64,000 nt of DNA, taken from contig NZ_JAUASV010000014.1 of assembly GCF_030345695.1 (NCBI RefSeq), forward strand, positions 1 to 64,000, given 5' to 3'. The position numbers and the translations under genes were made by a program. Below, piece after piece: positions 46,754-56,558 of this stretch. Below the pieces are notes generated by a model. It was not told the DNA's origin, searched no databases, and saw only the letters and a list, made by a program, of their open reading frames with translations. Each line of letters starts with the position of its first letter. The stretch's first letter is position 1. This DNA is from Galbitalea sp. SE-J8 (GTDB lineage Bacteria; Actinomycetota; Actinomycetes; Actinomycetales; Microbacteriaceae).

Positions 46754-47394
46754 CGCCCACCCCGACGCTCTCGCCCGCCGAGGTGTGGCAGCAGATGCTC
46801 GACGGCAACGCGCGCTTCATCGCGGGCAGCCCCGAGCATCCGCACCAGGACGCCGACTACCGCGAGGCGCTCGCGGGCGGTCAGACGCCGAGCGCGGCGC
46901 TGTTCGGCTGCGCCGACTCGCGCCTCGCCGCGGAGATCATCTTCGACCGCGGGCTGGGCGACCTGTTCGTCGTGCGCAACGCCGGCCAGGTCGTCGACGA
47001 GTCGGTCATCGGATCGCTCGAGTACGCCGTCACGGTGCTCGGCGTGGCGCTCATCGTCGTGCTCGGCCACGACTCCTGCGGCGCCGTCGCCGCGGCGATC
47101 GCCTCGGCGGGCGCGGACAGCGAGCCCCTGCCGCCGCACATCGCGCACCTCACCGAGCGCATCCAGCCCGCGGTGATGCGCGTCGCGCTCGCCGCCGGCA
47201 CCGCGGACCGCCCCGAGGAGGCGGACGCGTTCGACGTCGGCCGCGAGCACCTGCGCGACTCGATCGCGGGCATCCTGTCCGGCTCCGAGATCATCTCCGA
47301 GCGGGTCGCCGCGGGTACGCTGGCGGTCGTCGGGGCGAACTACCGCCTCGCCGAGGGCCGCGCCGTGCCCGACGTGCACGTCGGCCTGGTCTGA
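46750..47394 (+). CDS. beta-class carbonic anhydrase
   Basis: A 214-residue zinc enzyme interconverting CO2 and bicarbonate. Zinc ligands are in LFGCADSR (Cys, plus the Asp/Arg dyad) and [11 protein letters not shown] (His and Cys). [21 protein letters not shown] is the usual helix-strand connection, and [17 protein letters not shown] closes the fold. The GTG overlaps the DUF4245 stop (GTGA). Its place directly before fumC suggests supply of bicarbonate or pH buffering for central metabolism, but this is only inference. Confidence 0.94.
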   Translation: MTPTPTLSPAEVWQQMLDGNARFIAGSPEHPHQDADYREALAGGQTPSAALFGCADSRLAAEIIFDRGLGDLFVVRNAGQVVDESVIGSLEYAVTVLGVALIVVLGHDSCGAVAAAIASAGADSEPLPPHIAHLTERIQPAVMRVALAAGTADRPEEADAFDVGREHLRDSIAGILSGSEIISERVAAGTLAVVGANYRLAEGRAVPDVHVGLV

Positions 47395-47428
47395 CCCCCG
47401 TTCCCGACCGCAAGAAGGGCCCACCGCT

Positions 47429-48829
47429 GTGACCGACTCGCTCCTCGACTACCGCATCGAGCACGACACGATGGGCGAGGTGCGGGTGCCCGCATCCGCG
47501 CTCTACGGCGCGCAGACGCAGCGCGCGGTGGAGAACTTCCCCATCTCGGGCTCCGGTCTCGAAGCGGCGCAGATCGTGGCGCTCGCGCGGATCAAGAAGG
47601 CGGCGGCGCTCGTCAACGCGGACCTCGGCAAGCTCGACGCCTCGATCGCGCGGGCGATCGCGGATGCGGCCGACGAGATCATCGGCGGCGCCCACCACGA
47701 CCAGTTCCCGATCGACACCTACCAGACCGGCTCGGGCACGAGCTCGAACATGAACATGAACGAGGTGCTCGCGACGCTCGCGACGCGTTCCCTCGGCCGG
47801 GACGTGCACCCCAACGACCACGTGAACGCGTCGCAGTCGTCGAACGACGTGTTCCCGACCTCCGTGCACGTCGCCGTCACGGCGGCTCTCGTCGGAGACC
47901 TCGTGCCCGCGCTCGCGCACCTGCGCGCGGCGCTCGCCGCGAAGGCCGGGCTGTGGCGGGACGCCGTGAAGAGCGGCCGCACCCACCTGATGGATGCCAC
48001 TCCCGTGACCCTCGGCCAGGAGTTCGGCGGCTACGCGCGCCAGATCGAGCTCGGCATCCAGCGCGTCGAGGCGACCATCCCGCGCGTCGCCGAGGTGCCG
48101 CTCGGCGGCACCGCGACCGGCACGGGCATCAACATGCCGGTCGGGTTCGCGGCCGCCGTGATCGAACGGCTCACGACCGAGACCGGGCTGCCGCTCACGG
48201 AGGCGCTCGACCACTTCGAGGCGCAGGGCGCGCGCGACGGGCTCGTGGAGGCATCCGGTGCGCTGCGCACCATCGCGGTGTCGCTCGTGAAGATCTGCAA
48301 CGACCTGCGCTGGATGGGCTCGGGGCCGAACACCGGGCTCGGCGAGCTGCACATCCCCGACCTGCAGCCCGGCTCGTCGATCATGCCCGGCAAGGTCAAC
48401 CCGGTGATCCCCGAGGCGACGATCATGGTCGCCGCGCGCGTCATCGGCAACGACGCGACGATCGCGTTCGCGGGCGCGACCGGCAGCTTCGAGCTCAACG
48501 TCGCGATCCCGGTGATGGGCACGGCGCTGCTCGAGTCGATCCGTCTGCTCGCGAACTCGGTCGTGCTGCTCGCCGACAAGACCGTCGACGGCCTCGAGGC
48601 GAACCTGGAGCGCGCCCGCGCCCTCGCCGAGTCGTCGCCGTCGATCGTCACGCCGCTGAACCGGATCATCGGCTACGAGGCCGCCGCGAAGATCGCGAAG
48701 AACTCCGTCGCGAAGGGCATCACGGTGCGCGAGTCGGTCATCGACCTCGGCTTCGTGGAGCGCGGCGAGGTGACGCTCGAGCAGCTCGACACGGCCCTCG
48801 ACGTCACCACGATGACCCACCCGGGCTGA
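47429..48829 (+). CDS. fumC: class II fumarate hydratase
   Basis: A 466-residue TCA-cycle enzyme (fumarate to malate), of the iron-independent class [16 protein letters not shown] and the family signature [16 protein letters not shown] are intact, as are [18 protein letters not shown] and [15 protein letters not shown]. Length is typical. The GTG start is preceded by an AAGAAGGG stretch. It lies 34 bp after the carbonic anhydrase gene and probably shares the xseA-to-fumC transcript. The sequence ends TTMTHPG; a degenerate palindromic repeat follows. Confidence 0.96.
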   Translation: MTDSLLDYRIEHDTMGEVRVPASALYGAQTQRAVENFPISGSGLEAAQIVALARIKKAAALVNADLGKLDASIARAIADAADEIIGGAHHDQFPIDTYQTGSGTSSNMNMNEVLATLATRSLGRDVHPNDHVNASQSSNDVFPTSVHVAVTAALVGDLVPALAHLRAALAAKAGLWRDAVKSGRTHLMDATPVTLGQEFGGYARQIELGIQRVEATIPRVAEVPLGGTATGTGINMPVGFAAAVIERLTTETGLPLTEALDHFEAQGARDGLVEASGALRTIAVSLVKICNDLRWMGSGPNTGLGELHIPDLQPGSSIMPGKVNPVIPEATIMVAARVIGNDATIAFAGATGSFELNVAIPVMGTALLESIRLLANSVVLLADKTVDGLEANLERARALAESSPSIVTPLNRIIGYEAAAKIAKNSVAKGITVRESVIDLGFVERGEVTLEQLDTALDVTTMTHPG

Positions 48830-48849
48830 GCCGGCGCCGGTCCGCTCCC

Positions 48850-48888
48850 CGCTGGCCGAGGAGGCGCGCCAGCGCCGTCTCGGGGCCC
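48850..48888. repeat. degenerate copy of the REP/BIME-like repeat
   Basis: CGCTGGCCGAGGAGGCGCG followed by CGCCGTCTCGGGGCC resembles the head and the GTCTCGAGACC part of the elements at 57.2 kb, with several substitutions. It occupies the space after fumC. Assignment is by eye. Confidence 0.4.
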
Positions 48889-48980
48889 GTCGGCACGACA
48901 ACGCGTAAACTCGTGCCGCTGGCACCGAGCGGCCGGAGGGCGGTCCCTCCTTCGGTGGCGGCCAGTTGGGAAAGTCCACC

Positions 48981-50198
48981 GTGTCGCACGGTCTCGTCGG
49001 ACGCTACGCGTCCGTGCTCGTCGACGGCGCCTGGCGCGTCTCGCTCGCCGGCTGGTTCGCCCGCCTGGTGCGCTCGAGCGCCCAGATCGGCGCGGTGCTG
49101 CTCGTCGCGGCACGCGCGGGCGACTTCGCGATCGCGGGCGTCGCGGCCGGAGCGGTCGTGATCGGCGCGGCGATCGGCGGACCGCTGTGGTCCCGCGCCG
49201 CCGATCGGCGCGGCCAGCAGCGCGTGCTGCCGTGGACGATCGTGTCGATGATCCTCGCCGGTGCCGCGCTCATCGCGGCCGTCGACCTCGGGGCGCCCGT
49301 GCCGGTGCTGCTGCTCGCGGCTCTCGCGCTCGGCGCGAGCTCGGCCGATGCCGGATCGTTCGTGCGCGCCCGCTGGATGCACCGCCTCACCTCGGCGAGC
49401 CACCGGCACACCGCCCTGTCGCTCGAGTCCGTGCTCGACGAGTTCTCGTTCGTCATCGGACCGCCTGTCGTCACGATCGTCGCGGGGGCGATCGCGCCCG
49501 AGCTCGGACTCGCGATCGGCGTGCTCGCGAGCGTGGGCGGATGCCTCGGGCTGCTCGCCGAGCGCTCCAGCATCCCGCGTCCGAGCCCGACGGTCTCCGC
49601 GGCGGGGCGCGCCGCGAGCTGGCTGCCGCTGTCCGTGCTCGCGCTGCTGCCCGCCCACGTCGGCATCGGCCTGATGTTCGGCTCGGTCGATCTCACGGCC
49701 GTCGGCATCGCCGACGACCTCGGCGCGACCTGGGTGGCGGGCGCACTGCTCGCCGTGTTCGCGGTCGGCAGCGTCACCGCCGGGCTCGTCGTCGGCGCGA
49801 TCGGCGACCGCGGCACCGCGCTCGCCCGGCTCGCCGTCGCGGGGCTCGTGTTCGCCGCGCTCGTGCCGTGGTTCGCGGTGCTGCCGACGGCGTCCGGCTT
49901 CGCCGTCGCGAGCCTGCTCGGCGGCCTCGCCACGACGCCCGTGCTCATCGCCGCGAGCACGATCATCGAGTCGACCACGGACCGGGCCGGCGTGACCCTC
50001 GCGCTCACCTGGCCGACCGTCGCGCTGTCGCTCGGGGTCACGATCGGCTCGTGGCTCGCGGGCAGCGCGATCGACGCCGGCGACCCGTTCGGCGCGACCG
50101 GCCTGCCGCTCGCATCCGCGGCGCTCGTGGCGGTCACGCTCCTCGTGAACGCGGCCGTGCGATCGCGCGGCGCGCGCACGCTCGCCGACGCATCCTGA
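48981..50198 (+). CDS. MFS transporter
   Basis: A 405-residue, 12-helix major facilitator. The loop between helices 2 and 3 reads PLWSRAADRRGQQRVLPW, a loose version of the MFS A motif. LESVLDEFSFVIGPPVVTI resembles sugar or drug efflux MFS proteins. Substrate is unknown. I chose the GTG with a GGGAAAG site 8 nt before it over a TTG five codons upstream. It is monocistronic, ending convergently with phoH across a GC-rich hairpin region. Confidence 0.85.
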   Translation: MSHGLVGRYASVLVDGAWRVSLAGWFARLVRSSAQIGAVLLVAARAGDFAIAGVAAGAVVIGAAIGGPLWSRAADRRGQQRVLPWTIVSMILAGAALIAAVDLGAPVPVLLLAALALGASSADAGSFVRARWMHRLTSASHRHTALSLESVLDEFSFVIGPPVVTIVAGAIAPELGLAIGVLASVGGCLGLLAERSSIPRPSPTVSAAGRAASWLPLSVLALLPAHVGIGLMFGSVDLTAVGIADDLGATWVAGALLAVFAVGSVTAGLVVGAIGDRGTALARLAVAGLVFAALVPWFAVLPTASGFAVASLLGGLATTPVLIAASTIIESTTDRAGVTLALTWPTVALSLGVTIGSWLAGSAIDAGDPFGATGLPLASAALVAVTLLVNAAVRSRGARTLADAS

Positions 50199-50342
50199 TC
50201 CCGCCGGCCGGCGCCCGAAGCGCACGAAGCGCACGACGGTGCCCGCTCGCGCCGTCTCGCTGAATCCGTGCGCGGACGGCATCCGCTCACCCCTCGCCGC
50301 GCGACCCCGACCGCGCCCGCACGACCCGGCCGGGCCGCGCGA

Positions 50343-50361
50343 CCCGGGCGGGTAGCCCGGG
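50343..50361. terminator. GC-rich hairpin between convergent MFS and phoH genes
   Basis: CCCGGGC-GGGTA-GCCCGGG is a 7-bp stem with a 5-nt loop, flanked on both sides by GGGCCGCGCGAC direct repeats. It sits between two convergent genes and could end both messages, though no T run follows on either strand. The rest of this 189-bp spacer shows only GC-rich short repeats. Confidence 0.45.
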
Positions 50362-50387
50362 CCGCGCGACTCGGGCCGAACGAAGGA

Positions 50388-51740
50388 TCAGGCGAGCTCG
50401 TTCGACTCCAGCATCTGGGTGACGAGCGCCGCGATCGCAGAGCGCTCGGAGCGCGAGAGCGTGATGTGCCCGAACAGCGGGTGCCCCTTGAGGCTCTCGA
50501 TCACGCTCGCGACGCCGTCGTGGCGGCCGACGCGCAGATTGTCGCGCTGCGCGACGTCGTGGGTGAGCACGACCCGCGAGTTCTGGCCCATGCGCGAGAG
50601 CACCGTGAGCAGCACGTTGCGCTCGAGCGACTGCGCCTCGTCGACGATCACGAACGCGTCGTGGAGCGAGCGTCCGCGGATGTGCGTGAGCGGCAGCACC
50701 TCGAGGATGCCCCGGTCGATGACCTCGTCGATCACGTTCTGCGACACGACGCTGCCGAGCGTGTCGAACACGGCCTGCGCCCACGGGTTCATCTTCTCGG
50801 CCGCGTCGCCGGGCAGGTAGCCGAGCTCCTGCCCGCCGACCGCGTAGAGCGGCCGGAACACCATGATCTTGCGGTGCTGCTGCTTCTCGAGCACGGCCTC
50901 GAGGCCCGCGCACAGCGCGAGGGCGCTCTTGCCGGTGCCCGCGCGGCCGCCGAGCGAGACGATGCCGATCTCCGGGTCGAGCAGCATGTCGATCGCGAGG
51001 CGCTGCTCGGCGCTGCGGCCGTGCAGGCCGAACAGGTCGCGGTCGCCGCGCACGAGACGGATGCTGCCCCGTCCGGTCACGCGCGCGAGGGCGCTGCCCC
51101 GCTCCGAGTGCACGACGAGGCCGGTGTTGACCGGCAGGTCCTGCACGGCGCGCGAGGTGAGGGCCTCGGTGTCGTACAGCTCGGCCATCTGCTCGGCCGA
51201 GAGGTCCACATCCGCCTGCCCGGTGAAGCCCTCCTCGGGCGCGAGCTCGGCGCGGTACTCCTCGGCGGCGAGGCCGATCGAGGCGGCCTTGACGCGCATC
51301 GGCAGGTCCTTCGAGACGACGGTGACGTCGAGCCCGTCGCCCTGCAGGTTGAGCGCGACGGCGAGGATGCGGGAGTCGTTGTCGCCGAGCTGGAGACCGG
51401 ACGGCAGCACCGACTGGTTCGAGTGGTTGAGCTCGACCCGCACGCTGCCGCCGCCCTCCGTGGCGATCGGGAAGTCGAGGCGTTCGTGCTGCACGCGCAG
51501 CTCATCGAGGTTGCGGAGCGCCTGGCGGGCGAAATAGCCGATCTCGGGGTCGTTGCGTTTCGATTCGAGCTCGGTGATGACGATGACGGGCAGCACGACG
51601 GGGTGCTCCGCGAAGCGGAAGATCGCCTTCGGATCCGAGAGCAGCACGGAGGTGTCGAGCACGTACGTGCGCGTCGCCGTGGTCGCGCGGGAGCCAGCGG
51701 CCCCCGTCTGCATCGTCGTCGGTCGGGATTGCTGGGCCAC
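50388..51740 (-). CDS. phoH: PhoH-family PIN-ATPase (PhoH2 type)
   Basis: A 450-residue fusion. Residues about 15-160 are a PIN domain ([17 protein letters not shown] with acidic residues continuing in [11 protein letters not shown] and [12 protein letters not shown]). From about 240 onward is a PhoH helicase-like ATPase with Walker [17 protein letters not shown] and Walker [12 protein letters not shown]. Family knowledge: mycobacterial PhoH2 unwinds and cleaves RNA. A GTG preceded by CGGAGCG is the start; an ATG 16 codons later (MQTGAAG) is possible. It is a single-gene unit. Confidence 0.94.
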   Translation of the reverse strand: MAQQSRPTTMQTGAAGSRATTATRTYVLDTSVLLSDPKAIFRFAEHPVVLPVIVITELESKRNDPEIGYFARQALRNLDELRVQHERLDFPIATEGGGSVRVELNHSNQSVLPSGLQLGDNDSRILAVALNLQGDGLDVTVVSKDLPMRVKAASIGLAAEEYRAELAPEEGFTGQADVDLSAEQMAELYDTEALTSRAVQDLPVNTGLVVHSERGSALARVTGRGSIRLVRGDRDLFGLHGRSAEQRLAIDMLLDPEIGIVSLGGRAGTGKSALALCAGLEAVLEKQQHRKIMVFRPLYAVGGQELGYLPGDAAEKMNPWAQAVFDTLGSVVSQNVIDEVIDRGILEVLPLTHIRGRSLHDAFVIVDEAQSLERNVLLTVLSRMGQNSRVVLTHDVAQRDNLRVGRHDGVASVIESLKGHPLFGHITLSRSERSAIAALVTQMLESNELA

Positions 51741-51989
51741 ACTCGCTCCGTCCCCGAGCGCTCGCACGCTCGAGTTTTTCGCGAAGACGGCCGACCAGCG
51801 GTTTCGAGACGAACGGATGGGTGGCCATCTCGATCAGGCGCCCTGCCTGATGCTCCACACCATAGGCACGTCGAATGACGGACAGGTTTCACGACTCGCG
51901 GTCGGCGTGTTTCGGCTGAGTAAACATCCGGCGGCCCGCGCGTCCGCCCCGGTGGCGCCCGCCCCGGAGCGCCCGGCCGAAGAGCTCGC
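51741..51989. other. phoH upstream region
   Basis: No gene is visible in this stretch, apart from a palindrome-like fragment GGTTTCGAGACG near 51800 that recalls the REP family. It should contain the phoH promoter. A TATGGT word (minus strand, near 51861) is a weak -10 candidate about 120 nt upstream of the start. The base composition is lower in GC than its surroundings. Confidence 0.3.
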
Positions 51990-52074
51990 CCCGAAAACGA
52001 AGGAGAACGGATGTGCCTGCCGCCGGCACGCCGCGAACCGGCCCCGGATCGCGCGATCCTCCTTCGTTTTCGGG
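51990..52074. repeat. 85-bp stem-loop element, family A copy 4
   Basis: CCCGAAAACGAAGGAG (51990-52005) and CTCCTTCGTTTTCGGG (52059-52074) enclose a 53-nt centre with no clear similarity to the other centres. It lies upstream of phoH and 31 bp past the end of the aminotransferase gene, both on the minus strand. Confidence 0.93.
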
Positions 52075-52105
52075 AGGGAGGTGCGGCGGGGCGGGGCCGC
52101 GCGGG

Positions 52106-53230
52106 TCAGATCGCGGTGGCGTAGCTCGTGAGCGCGGCGCGCAGCAGGTCGAGGGTCTCGTCGGTCGTCGAGGCGTGCGCGCTCACCCGCACCGTGCCCG
52201 CGCGCACGGTCGTCGCGACGCCGTGGTTGTGCAGCGCCGCGGCGAGCGCCGTGAGCTCGGCGGGCTCCGGGCCGAGCACGACGATCCCGGCCCGCTCGTG
52301 CGGCGCTCGCGACGAGAGGACCGGCACCGCGAACTCGTCCGCGAGCTGGATGATGCGCTCCGTGGTCTCGACGATGCGCTCGCGCACGGGGCCGACGCCG
52401 ACCTCGGCGAGCTGCTCGAGCGCGGCCGCGAGCCGCGCCTGCGCGATCGGGTCGGCGGGGGCGATCTCGAACGCCCGGGCGCCGCGCGCGGGCGGCGGCA
52501 CCGCGTCGAGCGGCATCCCCTCGACCTCGCTCGCCGGAAAACCCGACAGCACCGGGGTGAGCCGGTCGACGGCTCGGTCGCTCAGCGCGAGGAAGCCCGT
52601 GCTCCAGCCGGCGCGCAGCCACTTCTGGCCGCCCGTCGCGATGACGTCGGCGAGCCCCCAGGGCGCGTCGACGACGCCGAACCCCTGGATGGCGTCGACG
52701 ACGAGCAGCCGGTCGCCGATCACCTGGCGGATGCCCTCGAGGTCGACGAGGTACCCGGTGCGGAAGTCGACGAGGCTCACCGCGACCGCGACCACGGAGT
52801 CGTCGAGCTGCGCACGGATGCCGCCGGGGGTGACGCGTCCGGCATCCGTCTCGAGCCAGCGCGCCTCGAGCGCGCCGAGCGCCTCGTGCGCGCGCACCGC
52901 CGCGAACGGCAGGCTCGGGAACTCGCTCGGCGCGAGCGCGACCGTTCCCGTGATGCCGAACAGGGCCTGCATGAGGCCCTGGCTCGTGTTCGGCTGGAAC
53001 ACGACCTGGTCGGCGCGGAACCCGGTGACGGCCGCGACGGCCGCCCGCGCGCGCTCGTCCTGCTCGAGCAGCGCGGGCACCGTGCCGAAGCGTGCCCGCG
53101 CGAGCGTCTCGGTCAGGGCGAGCTGCTCCCCGCGCGCGGCGGCCCCCATCGGACCCACGAACGCGAAGTCGAGGTAGCCGGGCTCCTCGTCGAAGCTGTC
53201 CAGGTAGCGCTCGAACGCGGCATCCGTCAT
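52106..53230 (-). CDS. class V aminotransferase-like PLP enzyme
   Basis: A 374-residue fold-type I PLP enzyme. QVVFQPNTSQGLMQALFG binds the phosphate, LLVVDAIQGFGVVDAPWGLADVIATGGQKWLRAGWSTGF contains the Asp and the PLP lysine (GGQKWL). The group covers cysteine desulfurases, kynureninase-like and isopenicillin-N-epimerase-like enzymes; the substrate here cannot be told. Its ATG overlaps the uppS stop by 4 nt (ATGA), so it is coupled to the prenyl synthase gene. Length is normal. Confidence 0.88.
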   Translation of the reverse strand: MTDAAFERYLDSFDEEPGYLDFAFVGPMGAAARGEQLALTETLARARFGTVPALLEQDERARAAVAAVTGFRADQVVFQPNTSQGLMQALFGITGTVALAPSEFPSLPFAAVRAHEALGALEARWLETDAGRVTPGGIRAQLDDSVVAVAVSLVDFRTGYLVDLEGIRQVIGDRLLVVDAIQGFGVVDAPWGLADVIATGGQKWLRAGWSTGFLALSDRAVDRLTPVLSGFPASEVEGMPLDAVPPPARGARAFEIAPADPIAQARLAAALEQLAEVGVGPVRERIVETTERIIQLADEFAVPVLSSRAPHERAGIVVLGPEPAELTALAAALHNHGVATTVRAGTVRVSAHASTTDETLDLLRAALTSYATAI

Positions 53231-54003
53231 CCGCCGTACCTCCTCTCGCGACGCGCGAAGTCCCGCAGCGCGCGCAGGAAGTCGACCTGTCGCAGGTCGG
53301 GGCCGAGCGCCTCGACGAAGTAGAACTCGCTGTGCGCACTCTGCCACAGCATGAAGTCGCTCAGCCGCTGCTCCCCCGACGTGCGGATCACGAGATCGGG
53401 GTCGGGCTGGCCGCCCGTGTAGAGGTGCTCGCCGATGAGCTCGGGGGTGAGCACGTCGGCGAGGTCGTCGAGCGTGCCGTGGTGCGACCGGACGATCGAA
53501 CGGATGGCGTCGACGATCTCGCGCCGCCCGCCGTAGCCGACGGCGAGGTTGACGTGCAGGCCGGTGTGGTCGCGCGTGCGCGCCTCGGCCGCGCGGATCG
53601 CCGCGACGAGCGGAGCCGGCAGTCCCTCGTCGGAGCCGACGTGCTGCACGCGCCAGTCGCGCGTGTGCGAGAGATCGTCGGCGAGGTCCGCGATGATCGC
53701 GAACAGCTGCTCGAGCTCGTCGGCGGAGCGGCCGGTGAGGTTGTCGGTGGAGAGCAGGTAGAGGGTCGCGACCTCGATGCCGAGGTCGTCGCACCAGGCG
53801 AGGAACTCGTGCATCTTGAGCGCACCCGCGGTGTGCCCGTGCGCCGCGCTCGAGTAGCCGCGCATCCTCGCCCAGCGCCGGTTGCCGTCGATGATCATCG
53901 CGACGTGCCTCGGGCGGGGCGCCGCGGCGAGCGAGCGCTTGAGGCGCGAGGTGTAGAGGTCGTACAGGAAGCCGCGTCCCGCGGACTCCCCGGTGCCACT
54001 CAC
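53227..54003 (-). CDS. uppS: isoprenyl transferase (cis-prenyl diphosphate synthase)
   Basis: A 258-residue Z-prenyl synthase. HVAMIIDGNRRWARMRG contains the catalytic Asp, and STDNLTGRSADELEQLF, LVIRTSGEQRLSDFMLWQSAHSEFYFVE are the conserved substrate-binding segments. Position between an Mca/hemolysin III cluster suggests the equivalent of the mycobacterial short-chain enzyme (Rv1086), though chain length cannot be read from this. It would draw on the IPP pathway ending in IspH. It is divergent from the hemolysin III gene across 69 bp. Confidence 0.95.
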   Translation of the reverse strand: MSGTGESAGRGFLYDLYTSRLKRSLAAAPRPRHVAMIIDGNRRWARMRGYSSAAHGHTAGALKMHEFLAWCDDLGIEVATLYLLSTDNLTGRSADELEQLFAIIADLADDLSHTRDWRVQHVGSDEGLPAPLVAAIRAAEARTRDHTGLHVNLAVGYGGRREIVDAIRSIVRSHHGTLDDLADVLTPELIGEHLYTGGQPDPDLVIRTSGEQRLSDFMLWQSAHSEFYFVEALGPDLRQVDFLRALRDFARRERRYGG

Positions 54004-54072
54004 GGGTCCACGTTAGCGGGGTGGCGCCGGCTCTCCCATCCCGCCGTTATCCGGCGCCCCTATGCTCGGGCC

Positions 54073-54837
54073 ATGACGCCGGAGACCGACGAGCCGCCCG
54101 CCACCCCGTCTCTCGCGGAGGTCGCGTCGCAGCCCGATCCGGACGGCGACCTGCCCAGACTGCCGCTGCTCGACGACGCCGTCGAGTACGCGGCGATCGA
54201 GAAGAAGCCGACCTGGCGCGGGTGGATCCACGCGGGCACGTTCCCGGTGGCGATCGCGCTCGGCATCGTGCTCGTCTGCCTCGCCGACGGCGGGGCGGCG
54301 AAGGCCTCGACCGCCGTGTTCTTCGCGAGCTCGCTGCTGCTGTTCGGCACGAGCGCGCTCTACCACCGCGTCAACTGGAGCCCGCGGGTCAAGGCGGTGT
54401 TCCGCCGCATCGACCACTCCAACATCTTCCTGCTGATCGCGGGCAGCTACACCCCGATCACGGTGCTCGCGCTGCCGCCGGCGAAGGCGACCGTGCTCCT
54501 CTGGCTGGTGTGGGGCGGGGCGGCGCTCGGCGTCGGTTTCCGTATTCTGTGGATCCGTGCGCCGCGCTGGCTGTACGTGCCGCTCTACCTGCTGCTCGGC
54601 TACGCCGCGTTCGCCTTCATCGTCGACTTCTTCGAGGCGAACGCGGCGATGATGACCCTCATCCTGGTCGGCGGGGTCTGCTACTCGATCGGCGCGGCCG
54701 CGTACGGCTTCAAGCGGCCGAATCCGGTGCCCGGGGTCTTCGGCTTCCACGAGGTGTTCCACTCGTTCACGCTGCTCGCGTTCCTGTGCCACTGGACGGG
54801 CATCCTGCTCATCGCCCTGCACCCGCTCTACCCCTGA
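54073..54837 (+). CDS. hemolysin III family membrane protein (TrhA-like)
   Basis: A 254-residue, seven-helix PAQR-type protein. ALYHRVNWSPRVKAVFRRIDHSNIFLLIAGSYTPITV and FHEVFHSFTLLAFLCHW contain the conserved histidines and Ser/Asp of the family. Such proteins affect membrane fluidity and lipid homeostasis. A TATGCT -10-like word lies only 7-12 nt before the ATG, so the transcript may be leaderless. Its last 10 bp overlap the end of the convergent small membrane protein gene. Confidence 0.92.
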   Translation: MTPETDEPPATPSLAEVASQPDPDGDLPRLPLLDDAVEYAAIEKKPTWRGWIHAGTFPVAIALGIVLVCLADGGAAKASTAVFFASSLLLFGTSALYHRVNWSPRVKAVFRRIDHSNIFLLIAGSYTPITVLALPPAKATVLLWLVWGGAALGVGFRILWIRAPRWLYVPLYLLLGYAAFAFIVDFFEANAAMMTLILVGGVCYSIGAAAYGFKRPNPVPGVFGFHEVFHSFTLLAFLCHWTGILLIALHPLYP

Positions 54838-55103
54838 CGGTCGCCCCGGCCCTCGCCCGAGTCCTCGCCGCGCGCCTCGGCCTCGAGCTGCTCGCGGATC
54901 TCCGCGCGGTAGCGCACCCGGCGCACCCGGCGCGTCATGTCCACGATGAGCAGCACGACGACGACCGCGATGACGAACGTGACCGCGAAGCCGACCCAGC
55001 CGGGCGTCACGGCGTTCTGGTCCACGCTGAGGCCGGGCAGCGTCGGCGACGGGCTCGGGGTCGCGGCGGCGACGGGGTTCACGACGGCGGCGGTCAGGCT
55101 CAT
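54828..55103 (-). CDS. small membrane protein linked to mca
   Basis: A 91-residue protein with one hydrophobic segment (WVGFAVTFVIAVVVVLLIVDM, about residues 37-57). The N-terminus is Pro/Ser-rich and likely outside; the C-terminus is Arg/Glu-rich (RRVRRVRYRAEIREQLE). Similar small proteins follow mca in many actinobacteria (compare M. tuberculosis Rv1083). Its ATG overlaps the mca stop by 4 nt. Function unknown. Confidence 0.8.
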   Translation of the reverse strand: MSLTAAVVNPVAAATPSPSPTLPGLSVDQNAVTPGWVGFAVTFVIAVVVVLLIVDMTRRVRRVRYRAEIREQLEAEARGEDSGEGRGDRQG

Positions 55104-56002
55104 GGGGCGTCCTCGGGGAGTCGGTCGTCGACGATGCCGGCGAACAGGTCGGTCTCGGGCACGCTCGTCGGCACGGTCGACGACACGAGCTCGAAGTCCT
55201 CGGTCGGCCAGACGCGGCGCTGCACGTCGTTCGGCCAGAAGAACCACGGGTCGTCCGGCGCCACCTGGCTCGCGTGGGCGCGCAGGGCGGCATCTCGGAT
55301 GTCGAACTCGGCAGCGCAGGGAACGCGCGTCGTCGCGGGGCGCCCGCCCGCCGCATCCCGCAGCTCGCGCCAGGCGAGCATCTCGTCGAGCTGCGCGATC
55401 CGCCCGTCGGCCGGGTCGGCCGCGTGCAGCCCGTCGCTCACGGCCCGGGTGCGGTCGAGCGAGAAGATGCGGTCGTAGTAGTGCTTGGGGGTCGCCCAGG
55501 GCGCGCCGGATCCGAGCAGGGCCGCGGCATCCGCCGCCACCGCGTTCGCCCAGACCGCGATCTCGTGCGCTCGGATGTGGTCCGGATGCGGGTAGCCGCC
55601 GTTCTCGTCGTAGCTGACGAGCACGTGCGGGCGGAACTCGCGTACGACCCGCACGAGCGCGCGGCCGCTGATCTCGACGGGGATGCCGGCGAAGCTGTCG
55701 GCGCGCACGCCCTCGCCCTCGCCGGGCAGCCCGGAGTCGCGGTAGCCGAGCCAGCGGTGCTCGATGCCGAGAATGCGCTGCGCCTCGGCCATCTCGGTGC
55801 GACGGTGCCCGGCCATGTCGCGCTCGGCGCGCACCCGGGCCGCGGGCGCGAGCCCGGGATTGAGGATGTCGCCCGCCTCGCCGCCCGTGCACGACACGAC
55901 GAGCACGCGCACGCCGCGCCGCGCGTAGTGCGCGTACGTCGCGGCGCCCTTGCTCGACTCGTCGTCCGGGTGCGCGTGCACCGCGAGGAGGCGCAGCGTC
56001 AC
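55100..56002 (-). CDS. mca: mycothiol S-conjugate amidase
   Basis: A 300-residue zinc amidase of the PIG-L/LmbE fold. LAVHAHPDDESSKGAATYA carries the zinc ligands and catalytic Asp, and YPHPDHIRAHEIAVWAN carries the second histidine. It cleaves mycothiol conjugates to a mercapturic acid and GlcN-Ins during detoxification. Length and the segment EDFELVSSTVPTSVPETDLFAGI near the end favour Mca over the deacetylase MshB. The start is GTG. It is divergent from the DUF4307 gene, the arrangement found in mycobacteria. Confidence 0.93.
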   Translation of the reverse strand: MTLRLLAVHAHPDDESSKGAATYAHYARRGVRVLVVSCTGGEAGDILNPGLAPAARVRAERDMAGHRRTEMAEAQRILGIEHRWLGYRDSGLPGEGEGVRADSFAGIPVEISGRALVRVVREFRPHVLVSYDENGGYPHPDHIRAHEIAVWANAVAADAAALLGSGAPWATPKHYYDRIFSLDRTRAVSDGLHAADPADGRIAQLDEMLAWRELRDAAGGRPATTRVPCAAEFDIRDAALRAHASQVAPDDPWFFWPNDVQRRVWPTEDFELVSSTVPTSVPETDLFAGIVDDRLPEDAP

Positions 56003-56112
56003 GGGTGCTCCGATCGGGGGCGGTTCGCGGATGTCCGGGGCCGGGTCAGGAGACTCCGGGGTCGGCTCGATAGCCTGGACGCCAGCCTATCCGCCCCGTT
56101 CCGAGGACTCCC

Positions 56113-56520
56113 GTGAGCACGCCCGTGACCGATCTCGACGCTCGCTACGGGCGCACACGCTCGTCGGCGCGCCGCACGCGGCTCGTCGGCTCGCTCGCGG
56201 CCGCGGCGATCGTGCTCGTGTTCGGCGCGTGGGTGTGGTGGGCCGGCATCCTCTCCCCCTCCGCCGACATCGGGGTCGACCCGGTCGGCTACAGCGTCGG
56301 ATCGGATGCCGTGGTCACCGTGCGCTACCAGGTCACCGTCGATCCCGGCACGGCCGCGAAGTGCGCGGTGCAGGGGCTCGACGCCACCGGCGGCACGGTC
56401 GGCTGGCTCGTCGTCGACGTGCCGGCGTCACAGCAGCACACCCGGGCGTTCACGACCACGGTGCGCACCACGCAGCGCGCCGTGACGGGGGTCGTGAACC
56501 GCTGCTGGCCGACGTCATGA
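56113..56520 (+). CDS. DUF4307 domain-containing membrane-anchored protein
   Basis: A 135-residue protein with one N-terminal helix (LVGSLAAAAIVLVFGAWVWW) and an extracytoplasmic beta-rich domain (VGYSVGSDAVVTVRYQVTVDPGTAAKCAVQGL) ending VNRCWPTS with two cysteines overall. This matches DUF4307, encoded between mca and greA in actinobacteria (compare Rv1081c). Function unknown. The GTG start follows a TTCCGAGGACT stretch. A terminator hairpin lies 39 bp after its stop. Confidence 0.87.
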   Translation: MSTPVTDLDARYGRTRSSARRTRLVGSLAAAAIVLVFGAWVWWAGILSPSADIGVDPVGYSVGSDAVVTVRYQVTVDPGTAAKCAVQGLDATGGTVGWLVVDVPASQQHTRAFTTTVRTTQRAVTGVVNRCWPTS

Positions 56521-56533
56521 CGGAGGCACCCTG

Positions 56534-56539
56534 GTAGAC
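56534..56539 (+). promoter_or_regulatory. candidate -10 box in the greA leader
   Basis: TAGACT just after the DUF4307 stop matches the -10 seen before fbaA. A start here would place the terminator hairpin at 56559-56578 inside the greA leader. No good -35 is visible. Confidence 0.35.
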
Positions 56540-56558
56540 TGGGTGACTTACTTCCGCG

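Noticed and set aside
48981-50198. ATP-binding motif GKST at the MFS N-terminus (start at the upstream TTG)
   Set aside because: MGKSTV comes from the ribosome-binding-site region; the GTG five codons later is better placed, and the protein is a membrane transporter.
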